Origin: Undaria pinnatifida
Taxonomy: Eukaryota; Sar; Phaeophyceae; Laminariales; Alariaceae
NCBI GenBank assembly: GCA_012845835.1
Contig: JABAKD010000030.1
Location: forward strand, 3,212,416 to 3,276,415
Direction: 5' to 3'
Length of the DNA stretch: 64,000 nucleotides
The notes under the pieces are model-generated. The model saw only the letters and a list, made by a program, of their open reading frames with translations, did no database searches and had not been told where the DNA came from. This document shows positions 21,746-31,706 of this stretch, in pieces; position 1 is the first letter of the stretch; each line of letters begins with the position of its first letter. The position numbers and the translations under genes were made by a program.

Positions 21746-22056
21746 AGTCACTAGACCACGGGTGACCGGCTACATGCATGGTAGATTCGATTGCACGCGT
21801 CACACATAAGCATAACATTAAGCAGTATCGTGCTGTTCGCGCGCCGAACAGCTCCGTGCAGTGTAAGAATAGTTTATAGACAAATACAAGACCATCTTGT
21901 AAGTCCAGATATACTCGTAAGGCTGCGCCATGTGGCCTACGCAAAAAAAAACAATGGTCATTTTTCGTCTGAAACTTCCGCGTTTGTATTCAAACCCGAA
22001 GTCCCAAAAGGTTCGATCGACCAACTACGGTCAAATCTCAATGCAGTCTGGGCAGG

Positions 22057-22150
22057 CAAAGTATTGAGGCAGGCAGGCAGGCAGGCAGACAAGCTGTAGG
22101 CAGGCAGGCAGATATGCAACCAACCGTCGGCAGGCAGGCAGGCAGATATG
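22057..22150 (+). repeat. (GGCA)n microsatellite
   Basis: Three runs of GGCAGGCAGGCA separated by GATATGCAACC-type spacers. The short Cys/Leu-rich frames on the - strand are artefacts of this run. Confidence 0.9.
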
Positions 22151-22254
22151 CAACCGCGAACGATAGTGTAGCGCAACCGTCGTGCGCGAAAGTTGGTCTT
22201 GCTGTTGTATTATTGTGCTCAAAAAAGAAAAACAGCACAGCTGCTGTACTGTAG

Positions 22255-22520
22255 TTGTTGATGTTGTTCTCACATTAACTCGCATAATCAAGTCCGTGGT
22301 CACAGGACAGGCTCCAGTCACTCTGGAGCTGAGGAATACCTTAGGGGAAAACACAAACAACCCAAAGGAGGTACACGCATATATCACAGCTGACGCAACT
22401 CGTGCCTCCGCCAGAAACATAGAAACACATAACAGTGAAATCGACAGTCAGCCTACGATGCGCCAGGTCCATACTGGTGCATACGCCTCACGCTCACTAC
22501 TCCCGACTAAAAAACCGACT
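22255..22520 (+). repeat. Dispersed repeat family RC, long copy
   Basis: Starts with TGTTCTCACATTAACTCGC and contains GGTCACAGGACAGGCTCC and the small hairpin CTCCAGTCACTCTGGAG. It ends with ATCACAGCTGACGCAA..CC and CAGTCAGCCTACGATG. Matches 58500-58850 over its whole length. Confidence 0.85.
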
Positions 22521-22605
22521 ATACCGCTTGCCATCCAAGAAAGACTACCACGTAAATTTACACGTAGTATCTATCACTACGCATACGCACGACAGACGGA
22601 AGTCA

Positions 22606-22750
22606 ATTGGAAAAAAGAAACAAAGAACAAATAAGAAGAGGAAGAAAAGGAAAGAAAAGAGGAGGAAGCGAAAAAAGAAAACGAAAAAAGAAAGGAAAGA
22701 AAAGAAAAGACAACAAAAGCAAGGAAAGGGCAAGACAAGAGGAGGGAGCA
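22606..22750 (+). repeat. Polypurine tract of about 140 bases
   Basis: Almost uninterrupted A/G on the + strand (AAGAAGAGGAAGAAAAGGAA and similar). The Lys/Arg-rich and Phe/Ser-rich frames over it are composition artefacts. Confidence 0.9.
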
Positions 22751-23049
22751 AGGAAAGCAGTACAGCTGTGCGTGCTCTGCCACATCAAAGTCATTTTCCC
22801 ACCCATCTGCTGTGAGATCGAGGATTTGGATTCGGTCCAAACTCATCTTTGCCATTTGAAGCACCGGACTGAACCTCCGCGTACCTAAAACAAAAAACTG
22901 GCATAACACACATAAAAATGCTTCGCAAGGGGAGATGAAGGTTAGGCCTCGGGGCGTGCGGTGTGATGGTCATGCATGGTAGCTCCCTCTCTCTGGCTGC
23001 ATTGTTTGCTTGCTGCTTACCTTCCTTTCTATACACGATTTTTCCCGTT

Positions 23050-23290
23050 TTGTTGCAAAGAGTCTGGTATGCTGGCGTGCATCTTTTTTGCCCGGGTGTT
23101 CATTGCGGTTCATTCAATGGCCAAATCACTTTGCCATATTTTTGCAATGATTGGGTATCCCGTCTCGTAGTTTGTGACCACACAGCTCGTCTCTCTGGGA
23201 AGCATCGACGCGGATACTGCTATGTTTATGCTGGATGTAGATGGGTGGAAAGACTACTTGATGTGAAGAGTGAAGAACACACACTGCAGA
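23050..23290 (-). repeat. Dispersed repeat family RB, copy 5, near full length
   Basis: Reverse complement of the 20495 copy: GTCTGGTATGCTGGCGTGCA, TTCATTCAATGGCC, TTTGTGACCACACAGCTCG and TGTAGATGGGTGGAAAGA, in order. Confidence 0.8.
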
Positions 23291-23299
23291 CGGAAATGC

Positions 23300-24185
23300 T
23301 TTAGGGCCGCTAAGAAACGAACGGAAACGTAAGGACCGCTACTCCACAAACATCAAGATCCAAACGGTTACTAAACTTCCGTCCAGAGTGGTATTTACAC
23401 TTGAAAAGTTGTTTTGCGTTCTCTACATAAAACTACTGCTGTTACTACCCCCAGTCCAAGGCCAAGTCGAACCACAAAATAACATATCGTGTTGTGTACA
23501 TACATACGTATGTTACATTACTTATCATCCTATGATACCACTCGAAACCTAAAAATAAAAAACGTTTAAATACTAATATTCATACCAAATGGCAATTACA
23601 TTTCCGTCCATATGGATACATGACAGGATGACAGATGATTATAAATGACAGGGTCTGGGCTGTTCATCGTACAGCCCGCAGCTATTTCGGCTCACTTTTT
23701 CCCCTCTACCAGTGCATCTAAAAGTTAACGCCGCCCAGCTTCGAGGGGTCGTACGTCGAACCCCTCGAGTCATTTTTTTCTTTTTTGTCAATTTCTTCTC
23801 TATAATCTTCGCGCTTATTTTTCTCCTTCTCGTTCCTTAGACATCACTCAGGTCCGGTTCACTTCGTACGTAAGTAATGAGGTTTTTCTTACCCCTTCCC
23901 GACTACGGTACGCGCCTTCATCTTTATCACGAGAAAACTACGCCATTTCTTCTCTTCCTTGTCGACTCGCATCGGATTTCAATGGACGCCCTTCTTTCAA
24001 CTTTTTTTTCGTATACAATACCAGATAATTCGCAGTTCGTCAGGGTATATAAGAAGAAATGAAAAAATACACTTCATTCAGCTTTGAGATCGATCAAAAA
24101 GTTTTTTTGATCAAAATATACCAGGTATTGTATATACCAGGTATTATTTTTGTTCACACACTTTTAGGTTTTATGTGAAGAACAC
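23300..24185. other. Intronic sequence, no exon seen
   Basis: Contains a diverged part of the 315-bp unit at about 23880-23990 and two TACCAGGTA sites 16 bp apart at 24119 and 24135. Confidence 0.4.
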
Positions 24186-24189
24186 ACAC

Positions 24190-24490
24190 ACACGTTCCAG
24201 CTTCTGGACAAAGCCGTGGTCACAGGTGTCGTCCCTTCTCCACCTCGGTTCTTGCCTTCAAATTTTATCACGCATACGGTTCAGCAATCCCACTGCTCGT
24301 CGAATTTCCATCGAGTGTTGCTGACTCACGCTCTCGCTCTTTCCGCACGTCAATTTGTGCACAAGAAGAAGTCCCCACGAAATTATACGAGTATATGCAC
24401 TCGGGGGGATTCGAAGTCACGAAACTGTCCTATACCAGGCTCGAGGAAAACCTGATACGCCACCGGGACGACTGGATTATATGTACCATA
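24190..24490 (-). mobile_element. tRNA-derived element S2, copy 1
   Basis: About 300 bp, matching 62375-62665 closely. On the - strand the head has an A-box-like TGGCGTATCAGG and a B-box-like GACTTCGAATCCCC about 40 bases later, then a conserved body (GTGCACAAATTGACG, GCACTCGATAAAAA or similar, GACACCTGTGACCACGG) with no further tRNA similarity. This is the layout of a tRNA-headed SINE. Confidence 0.7.
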
Positions 24491-24514
24491 CCAAGCCAAA
24501 AGGAAAGAAGCCCG

Positions 24515-24840
24515 ACCGTTTTTGGTGTGTGTGTGTGTGTTCTTCACATTAAACCGTTCTTCTACTCGTCGACATCCAGCACACCCAGTGTCCGTACTGA
24601 TTCTTCACCCTAGAAAGATCAGCTCTGTGGTCACAAGCTACGACACAGAGATAATGCATCGTAATGCATTCGACAACGCAATGTCATGCCCTAGTACTGG
24701 GTACGACAGGCACAACATACATACGTCAGCAACAGAAATACATTGGAAGAGAGAATACGAAATAAACAAAAACAAAAACAAAAACAAAATAATAATGAGA
24801 AAACATATAAAAACAAAGATAAAAATAAAACAAAAATGAA
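24515..24840 (+). repeat. RB copy 6 with A-rich tail
   Basis: The RB head (GTTCTTCACATTAAACCG, ATCCAGCACACCCAGTGTCC) follows a (GT)8 run and is followed at 24770-24840 by an (AAAAAC)n-like A-rich stretch. A-rich tracts also follow the copies at 25290 and 29535. Confidence 0.7.
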
Positions 24841-25289
24841 ACAAACAAAATGAAGGGGAAATCGAAGAAACAACCCAACCGGAAAGGAGAGCCAAAGCTC
24901 GGAAAAGAAACATGATAAAAATAAAATAAAATAAAGTAAGGTAAAACCAAAATAAGATAATCCGAACACGAGCCAAAAACCTGGACACGCAAGGAGGGAA
25001 CAAAGGGGAAAAAAATACCCCAGAAAAAGAAGAAAAGTGCTACGTACGTACCTACTAGTCGGCCTGGTAGTCAACGGGGGCTTGTAGATAAATCCCTTGA
25101 GAAAAAAACTGCACCCATATTCTTGTGGACAGACAACTTGGATGTAGAGTAGGGTCATTTTCCCAGGAGAAGAAAGGCGGGGGTGCCGCTGGAGCCGGCT
25201 GGCGGCTCTGCTTATGAGGGGTTTTGATACCAGAAACCAGGAGGTTACTCGGCGGGCGGAGGGGGGGCATGACGGGCGCCGGGAGTTGG

Positions 25290-25620
25290 TGCGTGTGGGT
25301 TCTTCACATGAAACTGATTTTACACCCATCAACATCCAGCACAACCAGTGTCCGTGCTGATGCCTCATACGAAAGAGACGAGCTGTATGTGATCACAAAT
25401 TGCGAGACAAATACCCATTTGCCGATTCAGCAAGGAGATTCGGCGATGCAATGCCAACTGCAGTGACCACGCGGGCAAGAAAAAAAAAAACATACAAGCC
25501 AGCAGCACACCAGACTACTTGCAATAAACAAAAGAGAAAATATTAAAATATCAGCAAGACAAAAAGGGAAAAACAACGGGAAAGCGGGAAACAGGACGGC
25601 ACGACAAAGCAAAATGAAAA
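25290..25620 (+). repeat. RB copy 7 with A-rich tail
   Basis: Full head and middle (GTTCTTCACATGAAACTGA, CAGCACAACCAGTGTCCG, GATTCGGCGATGCAATGCC, CAGCACACCAGAC), then A/G-rich sequence from about 25500. Confidence 0.75.
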
Positions 25621-26034
25621 CAGAGCACAAAACGTCTGCTTCGTACTTGTACGCAGCAAAACAGCAGTTCTGGAGCCATCCAACCAACATCGGCGGCAGC
25701 AACGATCATCGATCTCGAACGACCCTACCTACTACTGCTGTAGCAGTACGGGCACTGCTACTGCTGTAGGCGTACGGGCCCTGCCGCATGGTCTGATCAC
25801 CCGCGCACTGTTTCTGACGACAGCAGCAGTGGTGCCGATACCGCCATCGTCGCCCCACTACTGATAACAGAAACGAAGCCTAACACAAATTAAGCAAGCA
25901 ATCGAGGACCAACGCCCGAATGCGTAGGGTGTAGGGTGGACCGTAACTGGACCAAGTCCGGCGGAAGGCTGTTATCTTAAACCGGGGGGTTTTGTTAGTG
26001 GGTGAGCTTGGGCAAGTCCCACACTACCCGGGAT

Positions 26035-26310
26035 GATGCCGTTCCGGGTGGCCATCTCCACTGCACCTGATCCCCAAGGTCAGGTCGGGTCGACATACTC
26101 ACGCATCCGTATAAAACGGCAGCTTGCGTTACTGGAGTAGCGACGGGGACCGCCGGTAGGGACAGCTCGCGCTAGCGCTATAATCGCGGGAACTGAAGGA
26201 CATGCCAGCTAGCGCTGGATTGCGAATACAATTGAGTTAAACTGACACACGACGACGTGTATGAAAATACGTGGAAGTGTGGTTATTTTGCCCCATCCGC
26301 AGGAGGATAA
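26035..26310 (+). repeat. Dispersed repeat family RF, copy 2
   Basis: Co-linear with 18500-18756: GGTGGCCATCTCC, CGGCAGCTTGCG, GGAACTGAAGGACAT, GCGCTGGATTGCGAAT and CCCCATCCGC.GGAGGATA. Confidence 0.8.
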
Positions 26311-26691
26311 AAGAAAAGAAAAGGAGCAAAAACGCAGCAACAATGCAGACGACACCACCCAGACGACGTCGAGGCAGCACTCCAATTGAGTTCCGAATGC
26401 AACTTCTAGAGAGTCAGGAGCATTGCTGCATGGATCTGTCATCTACTTGCTGTATCTTCGACTGCGATGTCCATTTCGACACCATCGCCTCATTAGTCCC
26501 CAAGGGTGCCCAAAAGGAAAAAAAAAGGGCAAAAGCAAAAGCAAAAATAAAAATAAATAAAGGGACAAAGAAATGGAAAATAAAAAAGATGAGAGGGAAG
26601 AAGGGGAAAATCGGTTCAGCGAGAACCCGCATACCAGCGGAGGAATATAGTGTAGTACCACAGCAGTTATATTGAAAAAAAAAAAAAACAC

Positions 26692-26770
26692 TGCTCCAGC
26701 TGCGAGATCGTCGAAACTCATCTATCTTCGCAAGCTGTGTGTGATACTCCGATCGCGCGTATACAGGTAG
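26692..26770 (+). repeat. Dispersed repeat family RA, short copy
   Basis: GCTCCAGCTGCGAGATCG, CGAAACTCATC and AAGCTGTGTGTGATACTCCG, then the GATCGCGCGTAT end. Confidence 0.8.
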
Positions 26771-26814
26771 TATGATATATCGTCTGACACTTCACACTTC
26801 ACCCGGCCGGGAGG

Positions 26815-27935
26815 ATGGAGCACTGCTGCTGGTTTGAACAGAGAAAACCCCCACTTTTCATCAATGGTTTTGGGAGCAAGTGTAGGGGGGGTCGTTCGGC
26901 CGGCGGGGGTGCCACAGCATATTGTGATTCAACCTATAGGATGGACTGTCAACATCGGATTCAAGAAGGAACATCGGGGGCGCCAAGATACGGGGGCATT
27001 GCTGGCATGTGGGGGGTTGGCTCTGCTGCTGGTTGAACATAAAAAAAGCCCGAAATTTTTAGCAATAGTTTCGAGGGCGCAAGGGGAGATGGGGCTCATT
27101 TGGTTGTTCATTGCCGGGGTACCTGCCGCAGCAGGTGGCGATTCCACCTATGGATTGTAAACACCGGATTAGAGGTTACTCGGGGGACTGGGGGTGAGGG
27201 GGGGGGGCTTGCTGGCATGCCGGGGGTTGGTTCTGCTGCCGGTTGAACAGAGAAAAATCCGACATGTTGAGGAATGGTTTCAAGGGCAAGCGGTGGAGGT
27301 TCGTTTTGGCCCTCAGCGGCGGGTGCCGCAGCAGATGACGATTCCACCTATCGGAATGTCAACACCAAACCAGCAGGTTACTCGGGAGTGAGGGGGGTGA
27401 GGGGAGAGAAGGGGGCTCGCCGATATTCCATGGGTTGGTAGTGTTGCTGGTTGAAAATACATAAAGGCCGACGTTATGAATATTGATTTTGAGGGCAAGG
27501 AGGGGTCGTTTCGACGTGAACGGCGAGGGTGCCGCAGCAGCTGGCGCTTCTGCCTATAGAGCGTCAACGCCGGAAACCAGGACGTACTTGAGGCTGGAAA
27601 AACAATCCGACATTTCGAACAATGATCTCGAGGGCAAGCGGGGCTCGTTTGGTCGTTAACGGCGGGGGTTCCGCAGCAGCTGGCGCTTCTGGCTATTGGG
27701 TAGGTTAGGTTGCTCGGGGGGCGGGGCGGGGGGCTGGCATATCGGGGGTTGGTACTTTTGCTGGTAAAAAACATGAAAAGTCCGATATTTTGAAGGAGGA
27801 GCTCGTTTGGCCGTTAACGGCGCAGGTGTCGCGGCATCTGGCGTTATTCTGCCTACGGGTGAATACACCGGAAGACAGCAGCTCCTCGGGTCGGGGGGGG
27901 GGGGGGGGGGGGGGCTACTGCTGCTGGTTGCGGAA
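26815..27935. repeat. Tandem array of ~150-210-bp units, about seven copies
   Basis: Each unit has a CTGCTGGTTGAA-like start, a TTTTGAGGGCAAG-like middle, a GGCGGGGGTGCCGCAGCAG-like block and a second G-rich block. Unit starts lie near 26827, 27019, 27230, 27440, 27590, 27750 and 27920. Copies are quite diverged and vary in length. The Pro/Ala/Ser-rich frames on the - strand follow the units and look like shadows. The array ends in an uninterrupted G tract at about 27893-27914. Confidence 0.8.
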
Positions 27936-29100
27936 GGATGAGCGGTTGCTGCTTTTCGTCCAAACGACTTGGTATGCAGTTAGCAGGTTTGGCGATAGGC
28001 GGTCGTGATATCACACTCGCGCAGCGAACAGTCCGTGCGTGCTGCCCTAATCACAAGTATTGATGTCTTTGGTCTTCGATACAATCAGCAAACCCATTGT
28101 CCGTGTATAATGGTTCTTGCAGTTGTTCCAGGTGCGACGTGCGAGATCAGGATAATCAAGTTTAGGGGGCAAAATAAGTCTAAACTACACTAGTTATACG
28201 TAAGAAGAAACAGGGTAATAAGTAGCAAGTCAGGCTGAGATTCCTCCAAAAATAAGAAAGCCGCGAGGCTGACCCTCCGGCGGAGAGAAAAACAACCACC
28301 TGGTACGTAGCTACTGCAAATAAATGCTACCAGGGTATCTATTAATACCTGGTACAGGTTAATGTCTTTTCGTCAACATTCCACATGTCTTTCCCTCCGG
28401 ACTAATATGGTGCACTGCTGTTTTCTTTCTTGCTGGCGGTGTGTGGAAACTTCACCGCGTTCTAACCACCCCGAACATACCAGACTGGCCAGGGTAGCTC
28501 GACCCTAATGCTGGGCGACAATTCCCCGGCAAACTGATCTACTGCTGGTCGGGTACGAGTAGCAAAGAGGTAAGGAAGATAAAGGGGGCGGGCTATTGAA
28601 AGGAAAGAGCCGTTCCGCTGCTGTTCTGTTCGCTGTTCCTCTCCGACGGTCTAGACGCTGGACGAAAGCAAAACTCACGCGATCACAATTTCCGCGTTTC
28701 ACACCACACGTATCAACAGCATCATAAGCAGCAGTGTGGATAGGAACGCATGAACACGCAGCTGAACACGTGCACTCTTCCTTTCTCATCGTCATGAAGC
28801 CGAAGCAATGGAAGACGTCGGCGACGGCGAAAGTTTTTCGGTGCTGATCATGATATTCATATACGAGGTGCACAAGGGGGTGCCACAAAAAACATAAAAA
28901 ACGGGAAGAAGGTTCCACGCGTGGAAAAAGAAAGACATAAACGTGTGGTCGAACTTCTAACTGCTTGCTGCCTGCTCTCTGCCTACCCGCCCACCCGTGC
29001 GTGCTTCGTTTCTCGCTCGGGAGTCGGGTGACCCCTCTAGCCCTTCCGTCGTGTGCGGAATAAAACGTAAGGGTTTCTCCGACAGCAACAAAGGATCATT
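27936..29100. other. Intronic sequence, no exon seen
   Basis: The frame at 28505-28918 (- strand) has no recognisable domain. A TACCTGGTA lies at 28346, with the related TACCAGGGTA at 28328. Confidence 0.35.
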
Positions 29101-29103
29101 CTG

Positions 29104-29193
29104 TCCGTAAATATAAGGATATTTCATATAGTAACAACAACACACACGCCATCCTTATATTTACGGAGAGAGCAGCGTTCGTAAATATAAGGA
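29104..29193. repeat. Perfect 17-bp inverted repeat plus third copy
   Basis: TCCGTAAATATAAGGAT at 29104-29120 is exactly complementary to 29151-29167, with a 30-base spacer. A third copy of its core, CGTAAATATAAGGA, follows at 29180-29193 in direct orientation. Confidence 0.9.
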
Positions 29194-29299
29194 ACCTGTG
29201 GGCGTTAGCATGAACATATAAACGGTCATTACATTTCCGGACAGTCTCCTTCACGCGTATGGTACGTTAGACATACGTGCAGATTTAGTCTACATCATA

Positions 29300-29385
29300 T
29301 CAGGCGTCCCCTGTGTAGTAGGTTAATCTCTTCCCTACCTACTAACGTCAATGATGCCGGTTCGAATCCTCCCGAGCGCATACGC
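29300..29385 (+). other. tRNA-like sequence, probably a relic
   Basis: An A-box-like TGTGTAGTAGGTTAA is followed about 45 bases later by a good B box, CGGTTCGAATCCTCC. The T stem has two mismatches and the acceptor and D stems do not form well, so I do not call a functional tRNA. Confidence 0.4.
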
Positions 29386-29534
29386 GTATACTCGTGCTCA
29401 TACACAGGGACTTTTATTTGCGTAAAATTGACGAGCGGAAAGCGCGAGAGCGTGAGTTACTAATAGCAAAAACCGATGAAAAGCGATGAGCACAAAACGT
29501 TGAGAAGTGGGAACGCTGATTTCTATGTGCGTGT

Positions 29535-29810
29535 TGTGTTGTCTTCGTGTTGTTCCTACCCAACGAGATCGGTACACCTAGAGTCCATGCTGATTCATCC
29601 TACAGAGACGCAAATTCTGTAGTCACAGACTGTGAAACAGAGTAAACCAAACAGTGCCAATTCATCAAGGTAAAGCAAGGGAAGTGATAGCGTATCGTAC
29701 CCGGTGTAAGAACACAACAAAACAAGCCACACCGTAAAAAAAGAGAGATAAAAAGGAAGAAAAAGAAACAAAAGAAAAGATGAGAAAAAAGAAAACTACT
29801 CGTAAGCAAA
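29535..29810 (+). repeat. RB copy 8 with purine-rich tail
   Basis: Diverged head (CCAACGAGATCGGTACACC, ATGCTGATTCATCCTACAGA, GTAGTCACAGACTGTGAAAC), followed by an A/G-rich stretch at about 29730-29800. Confidence 0.65.
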
Positions 29811-30960
29811 ACAAACGACAGGTGTTCTGCTGAAGAATGTGATGCAAGAAAATCGGAAAGGAAATGGTCCTATCTATGCGCGACAAAAACCAAGGCACGT
29901 ACCGCTGGTACCGGGGGGGGGGGGGAGGGGAAGGAAGACCATTTGGGGAAGACACCTACTACCTGCGACCTGCGCTTGTCCAGAAGTTCGCTGAGCGTAA
30001 AACTTCTTTTACGGTTGAGCTAAGGGACATTACAATAAAAAAACGCACACGGTTGACTTCATGAGGCGGTGCTGCTGGGTGGGTGTGGGGTGTGCGTTCG
30101 AGAACACGTACTACGTGCAACTTCCGAAATTGCGACGGAAAAAATATTGATTTTTCCAGTTGGTTTTGTCGAGGGACCATTCTCACTCGTACATCATGCG
30201 CGTTGCCCTGCCTCGATACGTAGGTAAAATCAACAGGGAAACTCAACAGGGAAAAAGGCATACCAAACAGAAGGTGGCAACGACAAGGCAACTACGATCG
30301 ATACGTGCGGCACTAATGCCCTTCCTGAGTCCATAAAGAGAAAAAAAAACAGCGAATTTATTGCCACTATTGAGTCGCCGCTGAGCTGTGAAAGCGATTG
30401 GTGAAAGAGAAAGTCTCCATTATTAGCTGCGAGTGACCCCAAACAAGTTCTGAGCAAGAACACTCCAAATGAAACTCATTGCTGCTGTCGCGAGGTCAGA
30501 GAAATTCTACACTCGAAGCGAAGCTGAAGTACACAACGAGCGGTGCACGAGAGCTTCCATGACATGTGCTCAGGAATACCAAAGCGAGTATCAAATTCTA
30601 TTTTTGATTTAAACACAACCTCTAACTAGCAGTATCATCAGCGTGTGCCTGCCTGCTCGGGTGTGCGCCAATGCGGCGATGAGACCGAGCTTCTTGCGTC
30701 TGCCTCGCGCTGATTGCTCACTTGTGGGTCGCCGGGGGGGGGCACTCTGCGTCAGTCCATCGCGAATTACTGCATGCTGTGTGGTCAATCGATCTTCTCG
30801 CACAAGAATATATATCACCACGCAGTAGTCCAGCAGTACAGCAGTAGCAGAGAACCAGCCCTTCTGTTACGAAGCAGGATTTACCACTGCTGCTCTACGT
30901 GCGATCATACTACGAATAAGACAAGCATGTTGCATGTCACTCTTCGTTTTCATCTTTGTC
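29811..30960. other. Intronic sequence next to the GC donor
   Basis: A G tract lies at about 29912-29922. No exon recognised on either strand. Confidence 0.35.
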
Positions 30961-30964
30961 TTGC

Positions 30965-31317
30965 CTTCAGTGAGGATGAAGGTGCCCGTCTTGATGTTTC
31001 CCTGGAACTGCCCCTCCACGATCACCTTATCGCAAGAAGTCACATTCGCCGTAAGCACAACGCCCTTCCCCACCACGAGCACTCGCTCCTCGTGCGAAGA
31101 CTCTAAGGGGTCGGTCTTGGCAGCAGGCATCTGGGGGAGGGTGGCGACCGGCGGCCCCGGCTGCTCGAGCGATGCGTACCTGTTCAGCCCCTGATTGCTG
31201 CTGCTCTGGGAAACTTCCACACGCGCCGGCGGCGGTGCTTTCGAAGACCGCGGCGTGAGTAAATGTTTCGGTCCTACGGCCTCGTTCGTATTATTATTGG
31301 CGTCCTTTGATGAGAAG
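30965..31317 (-). CDS. Bactofilin, exon 2 (linker and N-terminal half of the domain)
   Basis: Residues 14-132. A disordered Ser/Pro/Asn-rich segment (about 15-90) is followed by the start of the bactofilin domain at about residue 92: RVLVVGKGVVLTANV, CDKVIVEGQFQGNI, KTGTFILTEG. This is the usual order of the family's first beta-helix turns (vGkG..l.g.i......v.v.G.~.G.i). The acceptor is CGTAAGCAG at 31318, behind a pyrimidine-rich tract; the donor is GC at 30964-30963. The frame is open upstream to a TAA at about 31374 but has no ATG there, so an upstream exon is needed. Family length is typically 120-200 residues; the model gives 203. Confidence 0.85.
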
Positions 31318-31665
31318 CTGCTTACGAAACCCGTCCGGGAGAAGAGAAAGGGGGACGCGCCGGCGAAGAAGGTAGGTTAGCGATGACAGGTGTTGCAGTG
31401 CTAGCTCCAAGGACCACAGCTGCTGGTGCTGTGAGGGGCGGTGATGCCGGTGCGGAACCAGGAGCCTATCAGAATTGCAGCAGATTTGACGTGGAAGGAT
31501 GGATGAATAGGCAATTCGAAATTTCTACTCTATGATGCAGACAAAACAATCAAAATCGCAAAAAAGAGTTTCAGGTCCTTCCCCCTCGCACTCTTCTCCC
31601 AAGTCAACTTTGAGCGGGAGATGTACTAGACATGTGGGGCCCACCACAGCTTTTACCAAACATAC
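31318..31665 (-). other. Intron 1 of the bactofilin gene, 348 bp
   Basis: GT-AG intron between the proposed first exon and exon 2, with donor GAG|GTATGT and acceptor GTAAGCAG. Supported by phase agreement only. Confidence 0.5.
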
Positions 31666-31706
31666 CTCAGCTTCCTCGAGAAAGACTTTCGTCTGATGTG
31701 CGACAT
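31666..31706 (-). CDS. Bactofilin, proposed exon 1
   Basis: Short first exon encoding the basic peptide MSHIRRKSFSRKL plus two bases of the next Ser codon, ending at a strong GTATGT donor. The phase fits exon 2, and the three exons total 612 bases, divisible by three. No homology supports so short a peptide, so another start further upstream is possible. The neighbouring longer frame (31525-31773) is in a different phase. Confidence 0.5.

Larger units (their letters stand above)
16493..30964 (-). other. Giant intron of the bactofilin gene, about 14.5 kb
   Basis: The intron joins exon 2 (ending GAAG at 30965) to exon 3 (starting 16492). The donor is GC (AAG|GCAAGA, close to the AG|GCAAGT consensus of GC-AG introns) and the acceptor is AG. 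The evidence is exact phase agreement plus an uninterrupted bactofilin domain. It holds most of the repeat families listed for 17-30 kb and no other recognisable exon. If two separate broken paralogues lay here instead, an exact domain and phase match would be a coincidence. Confidence 0.75.

Noticed and set aside
22545-22909. Phe/Ser-rich membrane-like frames
   Set aside because: They come from the polypurine tract; there is no start context or domain.
26929-27868. Pro/Ala-rich protein with repeats on the - strand
   Set aside because: Frames change from unit to unit and contain stops at unit joints. The tandem DNA repeat explains them.
29300-29385. Functional tRNA gene
   Set aside because: B box is good, but the acceptor and D stems do not pair and the T stem has mismatches.
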